A stretch of DNA of 64,000 nt. Source: Pseudomonas shahriarae (GTDB lineage: Bacteria > Pseudomonadota > Gammaproteobacteria > Pseudomonadales > Pseudomonadaceae). Where the stretch lies: contig NZ_CP077085.1 of NCBI RefSeq assembly GCF_014268455.2, forward strand, positions 1,426,001-1,490,000, written 5' to 3'. The translations under genes and the position numbers were made by a program. Below the pieces are notes generated by a model. It was given only the letters and a program-made list of their open reading frames with translations, ran no database searches and had not been told where the DNA came from. Shown piece after piece: positions 46,782-56,938 of the stretch (position 1 is its first letter; each line of letters opens with the position of its first letter).

Positions 46782-46815
46782 AAAAAAGCCCTGCCTGGAA
46801 CACAGGCAGGGCTTT
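46782..46815 (-). terminator. terminator between the harpin-like gene and lptF
   Basis: GAAAGCCCTGCCTG and CAGGCAGGGCTTTTTT (read on the minus strand) form a long stem ending in a T-tract. It suits the minus-strand lptF best, and the A/T-rich flanks may also stop plus-strand reading. Confidence 0.85.
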
Positions 46816-46837
46816 CAGACCAGTAGCTGTCAGTCGG

Positions 46838-47620
46838 TTATTGAACCGAAGAACGTGGCTTGACCGGCTGGTTGTCGTTGGAGATGGTCACTTCAACGCG
46901 GCGGTTCATGGCACGGCCCGAAACGCTGGCGTTATCGGCAACCGGGTATGCCTTGCCGTAGCCAGCAGTCACGATGCGGCTTGGGTTAACGCCCATCTTG
47001 ATCAGTGCAACCTGCACCGAAGTAGCGCGGCGCTCGGACAGGGTCTGGTTGTAGGCATCGCTGCCGGTGCTGTCGGTGTAGCCTTCGACGATGACTTTAC
47101 GATCCGGGTTTTCCTGGAGGAATTGCGCCAGTTTGTTGATGTTCACCAGGCCGCTGGATTTCAGATCAGCCTTGCTGGTAGCGAACAGCACATCACCAAA
47201 GGTCACCAGGGTCCCGCGTTCAGTCTGCTTGGCGTTCAAGCTGCTTTGCAGTTGCTTGATCTGCGCGTCACGGGCTTCGAGCAGGGCGCGGGCACGTTGG
47301 TCGCCAGCGTTTTTCAGCTTGGCTTCGGACTCGCGCAGGGCGATGGTGTCCTTGGCCACTTCAACGCGCTGGTTGGTCAGGTAGGCCAGTTGGTCGACCT
47401 TCTTCTCGTCTTCCTTGTCGCGGTACGCCTTGTCAGCCTTGTCCAGCCATTCGCTGGCGTCCTTGGTTTCCAGGGCGGCGATTTTGGTCGCTTGCGGGTT
47501 GGCTTGCAGGGCCGAGAAGTTGGTCCGTGCGTTTTCCAGGTTCGCGTTAGGCGGGGTGGAGCAAGCCGCCAGTGCAACGCTCATCGCCAGCAGGGCAGGG
47601 ATCATCAATTGTTTACGCAT
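46838..47620 (-). CDS. lptF: OmpA-family lipoprotein, LptF-like
   Basis: The 260-residue protein has lipobox LAAC (Cys20), then an N-terminal helical DUF4398-like part rich in charged residues (about 30-130). The C-terminal OmpA peptidoglycan-binding domain follows (VTFGDVLFATSKADLKSSG..VEGYTDSTGSDAYNQTLSERRATSV..GYGKAYPV). It anchors the outer membrane to the wall. In P. aeruginosa, LptF (PA3692) with PA3691 upstream has this arrangement and depends on AlgU; I assign the symbol on that resemblance. Confidence 0.8.
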   Translation of the reverse strand: MRKQLMIPALLAMSVALAACSTPPNANLENARTNFSALQANPQATKIAALETKDASEWLDKADKAYRDKEDEKKVDQLAYLTNQRVEVAKDTIALRESEAKLKNAGDQRARALLEARDAQIKQLQSSLNAKQTERGTLVTFGDVLFATSKADLKSSGLVNINKLAQFLQENPDRKVIVEGYTDSTGSDAYNQTLSERRATSVQVALIKMGVNPSRIVTAGYGKAYPVADNASVSGRAMNRRVEVTISNDNQPVKPRSSVQ

Positions 47621-47674
47621 AGTGGTGTCGTCCTTTCAATTCGATTTCGGGTGCGATGCAAACAATGGCGGTGC

Positions 47675-48100
47675 TTACTTCTGCTGGATCACAGCAGGGC
47701 GCATGCCTTCGTTACGCAGCTCCTCAATAGCCTTCTGAGAATCCTTCAGCGCCAGATCGGCCTTGGCAGCCTGGGCCTTGCGCTCTGCCACGCGAGCGTC
47801 CCACTCAGCCTGCTCGGCCAGACGACGGGCTTCGTCGTATTTCTTGTCATGCATGGCCAGCTCGGCTTGCTTGAGCTTGTCCTGTGCAGCTTTCATTTCC
47901 ACGGCAGCGTATTCGGTACCGCCAGCGCTTACAGCGCTGTTCACGGCCGATTGGGTCACTGCGTACTGTTCGGTCGGCGGGTTGCCGGCGCAGCCCGCGA
48001 GGACGAAGCTGGTGCCGATTGCCAACGCGGCCAATTTGAGCCCGCGCAGGTGGTTAAACGAGGATTTGGCAGTGCTGGTCTTCATCGTCTTCAACTCCAT
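47675..48100 (-). CDS. DUF4398 lipoprotein upstream of lptF
   Basis: The 141-residue protein has a signal with lipobox LAGC and a mature part that is almost entirely charged helix (YAAVEMKAAQDKLKQAELAMHDKKYDEARRLAEQAEWDARVAERKAQAAKA), the DUF4398 domain. It is likely an outer-membrane lipoprotein that partners LptF. AGGAG 7 bases upstream selects ATG 48100 over ATG 48085. It lies 54 bases before lptF and probably shares its transcript. Confidence 0.82.
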   Translation of the reverse strand: MELKTMKTSTAKSSFNHLRGLKLAALAIGTSFVLAGCAGNPPTEQYAVTQSAVNSAVSAGGTEYAAVEMKAAQDKLKQAELAMHDKKYDEARRLAEQAEWDARVAERKAQAAKADLALKDSQKAIEELRNEGMRPAVIQQK

Positions 48101-48211
48101 TAGATAACTCCTGAAAAACATCAAATCCATCTACGGTGTTCAGCGTCTGCGTTTGGCGGTGAAGCTCAGTGTGCCTTTTCAAACGCCTGTTCCAAGTGAT
48201 GGCTTACTGGC

Positions 48212-48239
48212 TGTGACCCGAGGCTTTTTTGAATAGTTC
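48212..48239 (-). promoter_or_regulatory. AlgU-type promoter candidate for the DUF4398-lptF unit
   Basis: On the minus strand, GAACTA, a 17-base spacer and TCACA resemble the AlgU/RpoE consensus GAACTT-N16/17-TCTGA. The site is 112 bases before the DUF4398 start. The rest of the 292-base gap (48101-48392) holds only a CCGGGCC/GGCCCGG hairpin near 48339. Confidence 0.4.
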
Positions 48240-48392
48240 AGCCAAAGATGGCGATTTGCCCGAAAAAATATCTGAACAAATCTGACTGAGGGGGCGGCGA
48301 TAAAAAATCGGAACTTTTGCCACCTGCAGCGGTATGCCGGGCCTATGAAAGGCCCGGTACGCTGGGCGATGGTTTTTATCAGCGAATGTGGA

Positions 48393-48737
48393 TCAGTGTT
48401 TCTGATCGTCAGGCGTGGCTGACATGTCGTGCAGGTAGCGCCGTGACAGCGACAGGAAGCGCGGCGTGGGGCCGACGTCTTCATACAGCGGGTCACCCTC
48501 TTCATCGGTGGCAACCACATGCTGGCCCCGGATATACGGAAAGCTGGCTTCCAGCTCTTCCAGGGCGGCGCCGATCAGCTCGCCGAGCAATTCCTCGGTG
48601 CTGCGCTTGGGGTACATCTCGCGGATGGCCGCCAGCCGGGCGGCGGCCTCGACATCCAGGTGGATGGCATATTCGGTCTTGGTCAGGCGACCCTTGGCGG
48701 TTTCTTCCCATTGCTGGGCCAATTCTCGGATTTTCAT
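48393..48737 (-). CDS. conserved hypothetical (often labelled pilin-assembly/type 1 pili tip component)
   Basis: The 114-residue cytoplasmic protein contains KTEYAIHLDVEAAARLAAIREMYPKRSTEELLGELIGAALEELEASFPYI. This reads like a ribbon-helix-helix-type fold followed by an acidic tail. Homologues are commonly named pilin assembly or pili tip proteins, a label I do not find supported by the sequence. GAGG lies just before ATG 48737. It is divergent from ppc. Confidence 0.65.
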   Translation of the reverse strand: MKIRELAQQWEETAKGRLTKTEYAIHLDVEAAARLAAIREMYPKRSTEELLGELIGAALEELEASFPYIRGQHVVATDEEGDPLYEDVGPTPRFLSLSRRYLHDMSATPDDQKH

Positions 48738-48921
48738 GGCAACCTCAGTGATGCCCGGGGTAGCGGGCGGTGATGAGTGACCAGTCGTAGCGTGGATAAC
48801 GCGACGACGTACCCTTGAGACTAGCTGCAACCGCTAAGGTTTAAAGTTCCTTGTCAGACCAAGGCTTGATCGGCACTCTTAAAGATCAAAGCATCACGGA
48901 TTCCTGGCTGGAGATTGGCTG

Positions 48922-51567
48922 ATGAGCGATATCGATGCACGTTTGCGTGAAGATGTTCACCTGTTGGGTGAATTGCTGGGCAACACGATTCGAGAACAGT
49001 ACGGTGATGAGTTCCTCGCCAAGATCGAGCAGATTCGCAAGGGCGCCAAGGCCGATCGCCGGGGCGGGACCACGGATGCAGCGGCCGGTGAAGAACTCAG
49101 CGCCAGCCTCAACCAGTTGCAGGAAGACGAGCTGCTGCCGGTAGCACGGGCGTTCAACCAGTTCCTCAACCTGGCCAATATCGCCGAGCAGTACCAACTG
49201 ATTCATCGGCGCGATGAGTCCCAGCCGGCCCCGTTCGAATCGCGGGTGCTGCCCGAGTTGCTGGCGCGGCTGCAGAGTGAGGGCCACAGCAGCGAATCCC
49301 TGGCCCGGCAGTTGGCGCGGCTGGAGATCGAGCTGGTACTCACTGCCCACCCGACCGAAGTCGCGCGCCGCACCCTGATCCAGAAATACGACGCCATCGC
49401 CGCACAACTGGCCTTGCAGGATCACCGTGACCTGACCAGCGCCGAGCGCGAGCAGATTCGCCAACGCCTGCAACGGCTGATCGCCGAAGCCTGGCACACC
49501 GAAGAAATCCGCCGTACCCGGCCCACCCCGGTGGACGAGGCCAAGTGGGGCTTTGCGGTGATCGAGCATTCGCTGTGGCACGCGATCCCCAACTACCTGC
49601 GCAAGGCCGATCAAGCCTTGCACGCTGCCACCGGCCTGCGCCTGCCCCTGGAGGCGGCGCCGATCCGCTTCGCCTCGTGGATGGGTGGCGACCGTGACGG
49701 CAACCCCAACGTGACGGCGCCGGTGACCCGTGAAGTGCTGCTGCTGGCGCGCTGGATGGCGGCAGATCTGTATTTACGGGATATCGACCACCTGGCCTCG
49801 GAACTGTCCATGCAGCAGGCCAGCCCTGAGTTGCAGGCCAAGGTCGGCGATAGCGTCGAACCTTATCGGGCCTTGCTCAAACAACTGCGCGAACGCCTGC
49901 GCGCCACCCGCAATTGGGCGCACGCGGCGTTGACCGGCAGCCTCCCTGCGCCGGCCGATGTGCTGCAAAACAATCGTGACCTGCTGGAGCCGCTGGAGCT
50001 GTGCTACCAGTCCCTGCACGCCTGCGGCATGGGCGTGATTGCCGACGGCCCGCTCCTCGATTGCCTGCGCCGTGCAGTGACATTCGGCCTGTTCCTGGTA
50101 CGCCTGGATGTACGCCAGGATTCCAGCCGGCATTCGGCGGCGATGACCGAAATCACCGATTACCTGGGTCTGGGTCGCTATGAGGACTGGGACGAAGACG
50201 CGCGCATCACCTTCCTGATGAAGGAGTTGGCCAATCGTCGCCCGTTGTTGCCGGGGTATTTCAAACCTTCGGCCGATACCGCCGAAGTGCTCAATACCTG
50301 TAAGGAAATCGCCGCTGCGCCGGCGGCTTCCCTCGGTTCCTACGTCATCTCCATGGCGGGCGCGGCATCCGATGTGCTGGCAGTGCAGTTGCTGCTCAAG
50401 GAGTCCGGGGTGCAGCGGCCGATGCGTGTGGTGCCGTTGTTCGAGACCCTGGCCGACCTGGACAACGCCGGCCCGGTAATCGAGCGCCTGTTGCTGCTGC
50501 CCGGTTATCGCGCGCGCTTGCAAGGCCCGCAGGAAGTGATGATCGGCTATTCGGACTCGGCCAAGGACGCCGGCACCACGGCTGCGGCCTGGGCCCAGTA
50601 CCGGGCGCAGGAACGCCTGGTGGATATCTGTCGCGAGCAGCAGGTGGAACTGTTGTTGTTCCATGGTCGCGGCGGCACCGTGGGCCGTGGCGGCGGCCCG
50701 GCCCATGCGGCGATTCTGTCGCAGCCACCGGGCTCGGTAGCCGGGCGTTTCCGCACCACCGAGCAGGGCGAGATGATTCGTTTCAAGTTCGGCTTGCCGG
50801 ATATCGCTGAGCAGAACCTCAATCTGTACCTGGCCGCAGTGCTGGAGGCGACCTTATTGCCACCGCCACCACCGGAGCCGGCCTGGCGCCATTTGATGGA
50901 TGAATTGGCGGCTGATGGTGTCAGCGCCTATCGCGCAGTGGTGCGGGAAAATCCGCAGTTCGTCGAGTATTTCCGCCAGTCCACCCCCGAGCAGGAACTG
51001 GGCCGCTTGCCCCTGGGCAGTCGCCCGGCCAAGCGCCGTGCCGGCGGCATCGAGAGCCTGCGTGCAATCCCGTGGATCTTCGGCTGGACCCAGACCCGCC
51101 TGATGCTGCCGGCCTGGCTCGGCTGGGAAGCGGCATTGAGCAAGGCCCTGGAGCGCGGCGAAGGTGAATTGCTGGGGCAGATGCGCGAACAATGGCCGTT
51201 CTTCCGCACCCGTATCGACATGCTGGAAATGGTCCTGGCCAAGGCTGACGCCGATATCGCCCGGCTCTATGACCAGCGTCTGGTGCAAGCCGACCTGTTG
51301 CCATTGGGTGCGCATTTACGCGACCTATTGTCGCAGGCCTGCGCCGTGGTGCTTGGCCTGACCGGCCAGTCGCAGCTGCTGGCCCATAGCCCCGACACCC
51401 TGGAGTTCATCCGCCTGCGCAACACCTACCTCGACCCGTTGCACCTGTTGCAGGCCGAACTGCTGGCCCGCTCCCGCCAGCAGGAGGCGACACAGGACAG
51501 CCCTCTGGAACAGGCGCTGCTGGTGTCCGTGGCCGGTATTGCCGCCGGGCTGCGTAACACCGGCTGA
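48922..51567 (+). CDS. ppc: phosphoenolpyruvate carboxylase
   Basis: The 881-residue enzyme makes oxaloacetate from PEP and bicarbonate to refill the TCA cycle. Catalytic His lies in [12 protein letters not shown] (near residue 140), with [17 protein letters not shown] and the loop [19 protein letters not shown] (about 580-600). The C-terminus ends RNTG as usual. Full length and intact. Confidence 0.97.
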   Translation: MSDIDARLREDVHLLGELLGNTIREQYGDEFLAKIEQIRKGAKADRRGGTTDAAAGEELSASLNQLQEDELLPVARAFNQFLNLANIAEQYQLIHRRDESQPAPFESRVLPELLARLQSEGHSSESLARQLARLEIELVLTAHPTEVARRTLIQKYDAIAAQLALQDHRDLTSAEREQIRQRLQRLIAEAWHTEEIRRTRPTPVDEAKWGFAVIEHSLWHAIPNYLRKADQALHAATGLRLPLEAAPIRFASWMGGDRDGNPNVTAPVTREVLLLARWMAADLYLRDIDHLASELSMQQASPELQAKVGDSVEPYRALLKQLRERLRATRNWAHAALTGSLPAPADVLQNNRDLLEPLELCYQSLHACGMGVIADGPLLDCLRRAVTFGLFLVRLDVRQDSSRHSAAMTEITDYLGLGRYEDWDEDARITFLMKELANRRPLLPGYFKPSADTAEVLNTCKEIAAAPAASLGSYVISMAGAASDVLAVQLLLKESGVQRPMRVVPLFETLADLDNAGPVIERLLLLPGYRARLQGPQEVMIGYSDSAKDAGTTAAAWAQYRAQERLVDICREQQVELLLFHGRGGTVGRGGGPAHAAILSQPPGSVAGRFRTTEQGEMIRFKFGLPDIAEQNLNLYLAAVLEATLLPPPPPEPAWRHLMDELAADGVSAYRAVVRENPQFVEYFRQSTPEQELGRLPLGSRPAKRRAGGIESLRAIPWIFGWTQTRLMLPAWLGWEAALSKALERGEGELLGQMREQWPFFRTRIDMLEMVLAKADADIARLYDQRLVQADLLPLGAHLRDLLSQACAVVLGLTGQSQLLAHSPDTLEFIRLRNTYLDPLHLLQAELLARSRQQEATQDSPLEQALLVSVAGIAAGLRNTG

Positions 51568-51595
51568 CATTTCTGGCGTGTTCTCAAGGGCTTGC

Positions 51596-51645
51596 ACACA
51601 AAACCGCCGGCTGACCCGAAAGGGCTGTGCCGGCGGTTTTGTGTC
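51596..51645 (+). terminator. terminator after ppc
   Basis: ACAAAACCGCCGGC and GCCGGCGGTTTTGT form a long perfect stem ending in TTTTGTG, 28 bases after ppc. It should work in both directions. Confidence 0.85.
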
Positions 51646-51725
51646 CGGGTTGCACCAAGGGATACCGCGACCAAAAGGCTTGTGTGGTGCGGGTTCTTCC
51701 GACTTTTGGCGGCTTGTGTGGTTAG

Positions 51726-52508
<783 letters not shown>

Positions 52509-52529
52509 TCTGACGATTGGCTTGACGTT

Positions 52530-52558
52530 CAACGGCCCGCTTGCGGGCCGTTGTTGTT
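52530..52558 (+). terminator. terminator after adk
   Basis: CAACGGCCCGC-TT-GCGGGCCGTTG followed by TTGTTT. Confidence 0.85.
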
Positions 52559-52598
52559 TATACTGGCGCACTTTTTTTCGATTTGGACACCCATACCG

Positions 52599-53282
52599 AT
52601 GAGCACCCTGCTGGCCCTGGACACCGCGACTGAAGCTTGCTCCGTTGCCCTGCTGCATAACGGCAAGGTCACGAGCCACTATGAGGTGATCCCGCGCCTG
52701 CACGCGCAAAAGCTGCTGCCGATGATCAAGCAGCTATTGCTCGATGCCGGCACCGCCCTGTCGGCGGTAGACGCCATCGCCTTTGGCCGCGGCCCGGGTG
52801 CATTCACCGGTGTGCGCATCGCCATCGGTGTGGTGCAGGGCCTGGCGTTTGCCCTGGAGCGGCCGGTACTGCCGGTGTCCAACCTCGCCGTGTTGGCCCA
52901 GCGCGCGTTGCGTGAACATGGCGCACGCCAGGTCGCGGCCGCCATTGATGCGCGGATGGATGAGGTCTATTGGGGCTGCTACCGCGAAACCGCTGGTGAG
53001 ATGCGCCTGGTCGGCGTCGAGGCCGTGCAGCCGCCCGAGGCCGCCGCGTTGCCGGCCGATGCCAGTGGCGACTGGTTTGGCGCTGGTACGGGGTGGGGTT
53101 ATGGCGAACGTATCGCCGTGGCCACGGCCGGCCAGGATGCCGGGATGTTGCCCCATGCCGAAGACCTGCTGAGCCTGGCGCGTTTTGCCTGGGAGCGCGG
53201 CGAGGCGATCCCGGCTGATCAGGCCGCTCCGGTGTACCTGCGCGATAAAGTGGCACAGACCAAGGCCGAGCGCGGGCTCTAG
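52599..53282 (+). CDS. tsaB: tRNA threonylcarbamoyladenosine protein TsaB
   Basis: The 227-residue ASKHA-fold protein binds TsaD and is needed for the t6A37 modification of tRNAs. LLALDTATEACSVALLHNGKV, AFGRGPGAFTGVRIAIGVVQGLAFA and the DARMDEVYWG segment are characteristic. ATG 52599 begins MSTLLALDT; upstream codons run into the adk terminator. Confidence 0.94.
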   Translation: MSTLLALDTATEACSVALLHNGKVTSHYEVIPRLHAQKLLPMIKQLLLDAGTALSAVDAIAFGRGPGAFTGVRIAIGVVQGLAFALERPVLPVSNLAVLAQRALREHGARQVAAAIDARMDEVYWGCYRETAGEMRLVGVEAVQPPEAAALPADASGDWFGAGTGWGYGERIAVATAGQDAGMLPHAEDLLSLARFAWERGEAIPADQAAPVYLRDKVAQTKAERGL

Positions 53283-53474
53283 GCTTATTGCGCTCAGCCT
53301 CTAGTGTGGGAGCTGCCGAGCCCCACCGTTGATCGCAGGCAATTCGCGCCAATCGTCAGAATTTGTCCCTGGGTTTAAACCTTTGCCCGTTTATGTGTTC
53401 TAGTTATCACCAGAGCATTTGCGTGCCAAGGAAAGTGCCGCTAAATTGCCATCATTGATAGCGGATCTGCATGT

Positions 53475-53795
53475 ATGCGTATAGACGGCTTTTCTACCCA
53501 GTCCTACCCCCTCAAGCGCAAGCCACGCAAGGCGAACGTGACGGTAGACGAGTCCGTCGAAGAATCCCCCGACTTTATTGAAGTCCAGCCCGAAACCTCC
53601 CAGGGCGCGGCAGTTTCCGCCCGTGCCCAAGGTGCCAGCGGTTCGCGTATCGGCGGCGTTCCGGCCCGCCAGCAAGACATGATCTTCCCGCGCTCCATGA
53701 GCAAAAACGTCGCTACGGCCCTGGCCAGCTACCTGACCACTGCCGGCTTTGTCGAATGGGATATGGAAGTGCTGGGTCTCGATATCCACATCTGA
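53475..53795 (+). CDS. conserved hypothetical protein upstream of the DUF72 gene
   Basis: The 106-residue protein has a basic, disordered N-terminus (SYPLKRKPRKANVTVDESVEES), a low-complexity middle and a C-terminal segment with alternating hydrophobics (MSKNVATALASYLTTAGFVEWDMEVLGLDIHI). There is no signal peptide. Its stop overlaps the start of the DUF72 gene (TGATG), which indicates translational coupling. The 192-base gap before it holds only a single REP-like half. No function can be assigned. Confidence 0.75.
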   Translation: MRIDGFSTQSYPLKRKPRKANVTVDESVEESPDFIEVQPETSQGAAVSARAQGASGSRIGGVPARQQDMIFPRSMSKNVATALASYLTTAGFVEWDMEVLGLDIHI

Positions 53796-54664
53796 TGCTG
53801 TTGCCTTATTTCCTCGGTTGCCCGTCCTGGAGTGAAAACGCCTGGCGCGAGTACCTGTATCCGCAAGACGCCCGCGCCACGGATTTTCTCGGGCTGTATT
53901 GCCAAGTGTTCAATGCCTGCGAAGGCAACACCACCTTCTACGCGCGGCCCTCGGTGGCCACCGTGCAGCGCTGGGCCGAGATCATGCCCGCGCACTTTCG
54001 GTTTACCGCCAAATTTCCCGGTGATATCAGCCACAGTGCCGACCTGCGCGAACAGTTGCCCGCCGCCGAAAGCTTTCTTGGGTTGATGAGCCCGCTGGGC
54101 GAGCGGGTGTCGCCGTTGTGGCTGCAACTGCCGGCCAGCTTCACCCCGCAGCGGCTGGGGGAGCTGGCAGGGTTTATCGACGGCCTGGAGCGCCCGTTGG
54201 CGGTGGAGGTGCGGCATCGTGAGTTCTTCGCCAAGGGTGACGCCGAGCGCAGCCTCAACCGCCTGCTGCGTGATCGCGGGGTCGAGCGTATCTGCCTGGA
54301 TCCACGAGCTTTGTTCAGTTGCACGTCGACTTCGGCAGCGGTGCTCCACGCCCAATCGAAAAAGCCCAAGGTACCGCCCCGGCCAGCGGCGTTGACCCAG
54401 TTTCCCCAGGTACGCTTTATCGGCCACCCGGACCTGGAAGCCAACGACCCGTTCCTCGTGCCGTGGCTTGAGAAAGTCGCAGGCTGGATTGAGGAGGGGC
54501 GCACGCCTTATGTGTTCCTGCACACCTCGGATAACCGCCTGGCGGCCCAACTGGCCATACGCTTTCATCAGCAATTGATGGAGCGGTTGCCGGGGTTGCC
54601 GGGGTTGCCGGCGTTGGCGCAGTTGCATCGGGAGCCCGCGGTGGAGCAACTGGGGTTACTCTAG
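53795..54664 (+). CDS. DUF72 family protein (YecE-like)
   Basis: The 289-residue TIM-barrel-like DUF72 protein shows YFLGCPSWSENAWREYLYP and EGNTTFYARPSVATVQRWAEIMPAHFRFTAKFPGDISHSADL. Next come LQLPASFTPQRLGELAGFIDGLERPLAVEVRHREFF and a final YVFLHTSDN. The family is widespread but biochemically undefined. The C-terminus has a short repeat (LPGLPGLP) from tandem GGGTTGCC repeats at about 54591-54612. It is translationally coupled to the preceding gene. Confidence 0.88.
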   Translation: MLLPYFLGCPSWSENAWREYLYPQDARATDFLGLYCQVFNACEGNTTFYARPSVATVQRWAEIMPAHFRFTAKFPGDISHSADLREQLPAAESFLGLMSPLGERVSPLWLQLPASFTPQRLGELAGFIDGLERPLAVEVRHREFFAKGDAERSLNRLLRDRGVERICLDPRALFSCTSTSAAVLHAQSKKPKVPPRPAALTQFPQVRFIGHPDLEANDPFLVPWLEKVAGWIEEGRTPYVFLHTSDNRLAAQLAIRFHQQLMERLPGLPGLPALAQLHREPAVEQLGLL

Positions 54665-54689
54665 GGTTCTTTTGTGCCTGGAGTCAGTC

Positions 54690-55517
54690 ATGGATGCCCA
54701 AACCCTTCGCGCCGAATCCTTTCGAGCCCTGCACGAGCGTGATCGTGCATTCGTGATGCCCAACCCGTGGGACGCCGGTTCCGCCAAGATGCTCGCCAGC
54801 CTCGGTTTTGAAGCCCTGGCCACTACCAGCGCGGGTTTTGCCTTCAGTCTGGGGCGTCCGGATGCTGAAGGCGCGCTATCGCTGGAGGATACTCTGGGCA
54901 ACGCCGGGATGATCGTTCAGGCCACCTCGCTGCCGGTGGCGGCGGACCTGGAAAACGGCTTCAGCGATACGCCTCAAGGTTGTGCCCAGAGCCTGTTGCG
55001 GGCAGCCGCTACCGGCATTGTCGGCGGTTCTATCGAAGACGCTACCGGGATTGCGGTCGACCCGATCTACCCCTTTGATCTGTCGGTTGAACGCATCGAG
55101 ACTGCCGTCGCTGCGGCACGCAGCTTGCCATTTCCCTTCATGCTGACGGCCCGTGCGGAAAACCTCCTACATGGTCGCCTGGATTTTCCCGACACTATTC
55201 GCCGTTTGCAGGCCTACGCCGAAGTGGGTGCCGACGTGCTTTATGCTCCAGGCCTGCGCAGTGCTGAGGAAGTATTGGCGGTGGTGCGGGCGGTGGCGCC
55301 AAAACCGGTGAATGTGTTGATGTCAGGTGGCCTCAAGCTCTCGGTGGCGCAACTGAGCGAGATGGGCGTCAAGCGCATCAGCGTCGGCTCGGCCATGGCC
55401 CTGGCGGCCTATGGGGAGTTCTTCAGGGCCGCGCGGGAGGTTCAGGAACTGGGAACCTTTACCTTTACCGAGCGCTCGATGCCGTTCAGCCAGGCAAATC
55501 AGTTGTGCAAGGGTTGA
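54690..55517 (+). CDS. isocitrate lyase/PEP mutase-family protein
   Basis: The 275-residue TIM-barrel protein of the ICL/PEPM superfamily shows FVMPNPWDAGSAKMLASLGFEALATTSAGFAFSLG, LPVAADLENGFSD with the Mg-binding Asp/Glu, GGSIEDATG and FMLTARAEN. The lyase KKCGH motif is absent. This places it with the oxaloacetate decarboxylase or carboxyphosphonoenolpyruvate-type members rather than true isocitrate lyase. Substrate uncertain. The next gene starts four bases after its stop. Confidence 0.85.
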   Translation: MDAQTLRAESFRALHERDRAFVMPNPWDAGSAKMLASLGFEALATTSAGFAFSLGRPDAEGALSLEDTLGNAGMIVQATSLPVAADLENGFSDTPQGCAQSLLRAAATGIVGGSIEDATGIAVDPIYPFDLSVERIETAVAAARSLPFPFMLTARAENLLHGRLDFPDTIRRLQAYAEVGADVLYAPGLRSAEEVLAVVRAVAPKPVNVLMSGGLKLSVAQLSEMGVKRISVGSAMALAAYGEFFRAAREVQELGTFTFTERSMPFSQANQLCKG

Positions 55518-55520
55518 GAC

Positions 55521-56219
55521 GTGGCTTTTTTCAAAGTGTTGGGTGTGTTGCTGCTACTCGCCGGCGGCCTACTCGTAGGCATCTGGCGCGGCTGGGTGCC
55601 GCTGCCCGCTGAGTGGAACCCCTGGGCGCCCTTGGATGTGCAAGCTGCGCCTAACCTGCTGACCCGCTTCAAACTGGGGCGCTTGCAGGACGATCCCGCC
55701 CTGTGCGACCAGGTGCTGAAAACCTCCGGGTTGCGGGTCAGCCATCAAGCGGACAGCCCGGCGGATGCGGCTTGCCCATTGCGCAACACGTTGCGGGTTC
55801 AGGGCGCGGAGGTGGGGTTGAGCAGCAGTTTTCTCGCCAGTTGCCCCTTGGCGGTGGCGTTTGCCCTGTTCGAGCGCCACAGCTTGCAGCCGGCTGCCCA
55901 GGCGGTGTTTGGCCAGGCGGTGACGCGGGTCGATCACCTCGGCAGTTTTGCCTGCCGCAATATGTATGGGCGGGCTGAAGGGCGACTCAGCCAGCATGCC
56001 TCGGCCAATGCCCTGGACATTGCCGGGTTTCGCCTGGCGGATGGACGCAGCATCAATGTGTTGAAGGATTGGCCAGGAGAGGGGGCCAGCGCGCGTTTTT
56101 TGCGGCAGGTGCGCGACAGTGCGTGCAATGATTTCAACGTGGTCTTGAGCCCGGATTACAACGCCGCCCATCGCAACCATTTCCATTTGGATATGGGGCG
56201 TTGGTGGGTGTGCCGCTAA
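55521..56219 (+). CDS. extensin-like family protein
   Basis: The 232-residue protein has one N-terminal membrane or signal segment (VLGVLLLLAGGLLVGIW). The extensin-like C-terminal domain (PF06904) contains CPLAVAFALFERHSLQPAAQAVFG..SFACRNMYGRAEGRLSQHASANALDIAGFRLADGR..HRNHFHLDMG. The H..D..H..H arrangement resembles D-Ala-D-Ala/LAS peptidases, so a cell-wall role is plausible. GTG start, four bases after the previous stop. Confidence 0.85.
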   Translation: MAFFKVLGVLLLLAGGLLVGIWRGWVPLPAEWNPWAPLDVQAAPNLLTRFKLGRLQDDPALCDQVLKTSGLRVSHQADSPADAACPLRNTLRVQGAEVGLSSSFLASCPLAVAFALFERHSLQPAAQAVFGQAVTRVDHLGSFACRNMYGRAEGRLSQHASANALDIAGFRLADGRSINVLKDWPGEGASARFLRQVRDSACNDFNVVLSPDYNAAHRNHFHLDMGRWWVCR

Positions 56220-56222
56220 GGG

Positions 56223-56843
56223 TCAGGCCGCCAGGCGCAGGTTGTTGAGGATCAATGGGCGGGCCCAGCCGCAATCGAAGTCCAGGGCCTTTTGCTGTTG
56301 CACCAGTTCCTCGTCGGGGTATGGCTCGGCCGCCGGTGGCAGCAGGTCCAGTTCGAATTCGGCAATCGGCAGGAACAGCGGCTTGGGTTGCGGCGCCGGG
56401 CCTGGCTCGGGCAATGGCTGGCCGGCGGTCAGGACGATCGGCCGTACCCAGCCACTCTCGAAGTTCTGCTGGCGTTGCTGGGCAACGATTTCATCCTCCG
56501 GGAACGGCACGGCCGCCGGTGGCAGCAACTCCAGTTCGAACTCGGCAATCGGCAGGAACAGTGGCTCAGGCGGGGCGATCTCGGTGTCCTGGACATCGCA
56601 ATGACGCTGGGTGACGATTTGCGTCAGCAGGTCGCTGCCGGCGCTGGGTTCGACCGAGGCATCCACCGGCACCGGATCGGCGGCCAGCTGCGCACCTGGC
56701 TCCTGGCCAAGCTGCTCGGCCAACGCCCGGGCGAAGAAGTCCTGCCACACATGACTGACGCCGGCCAGCGCTTGGGTATTGCGCAGGCCGAAGTGGTTGT
56801 GGGTCGGCAGGACACCGGTGAATAGGGAATGAATGTCTGACAT
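56223..56843 (-). CDS. hypothetical protein with internal duplication
   Basis: The 206-residue acidic protein is unlike any family I recognise. The N-terminal part (FTGVLPTHNHFGLRNTQALAGVSHVWQDFFARAL) is followed by two similar blocks of about 45 residues at 94-138 and 155-199. Each begins PLFLPIAEFEL and continues with LLPPAA, a P[FY]P[ED][DE]E stretch and GW[VA]RP. It is convergent with the extensin-like gene, whose stop is three bases away. There is no signal peptide. Confidence 0.72.
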   Translation of the reverse strand: MSDIHSLFTGVLPTHNHFGLRNTQALAGVSHVWQDFFARALAEQLGQEPGAQLAADPVPVDASVEPSAGSDLLTQIVTQRHCDVQDTEIAPPEPLFLPIAEFELELLPPAAVPFPEDEIVAQQRQQNFESGWVRPIVLTAGQPLPEPGPAPQPKPLFLPIAEFELDLLPPAAEPYPDEELVQQQKALDFDCGWARPLILNNLRLAA

Positions 56844-56938
56844 TTCTCTCGGTCGACGCTCAGGGTCTGGCAAAATGCCTGATCCTTTTTTATCGGCCGC
56901 TGTTTGCCGATCCTTAATATTTTTGAGCGTAGTAAACG

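Noticed and set aside
54585..54615. Short tandem GGGTTGCC repeats at the end of the DUF72 gene as a phase-variable tract
   Set aside because: Only about three units, in a variable C-terminal region; too short to argue for slippage control.
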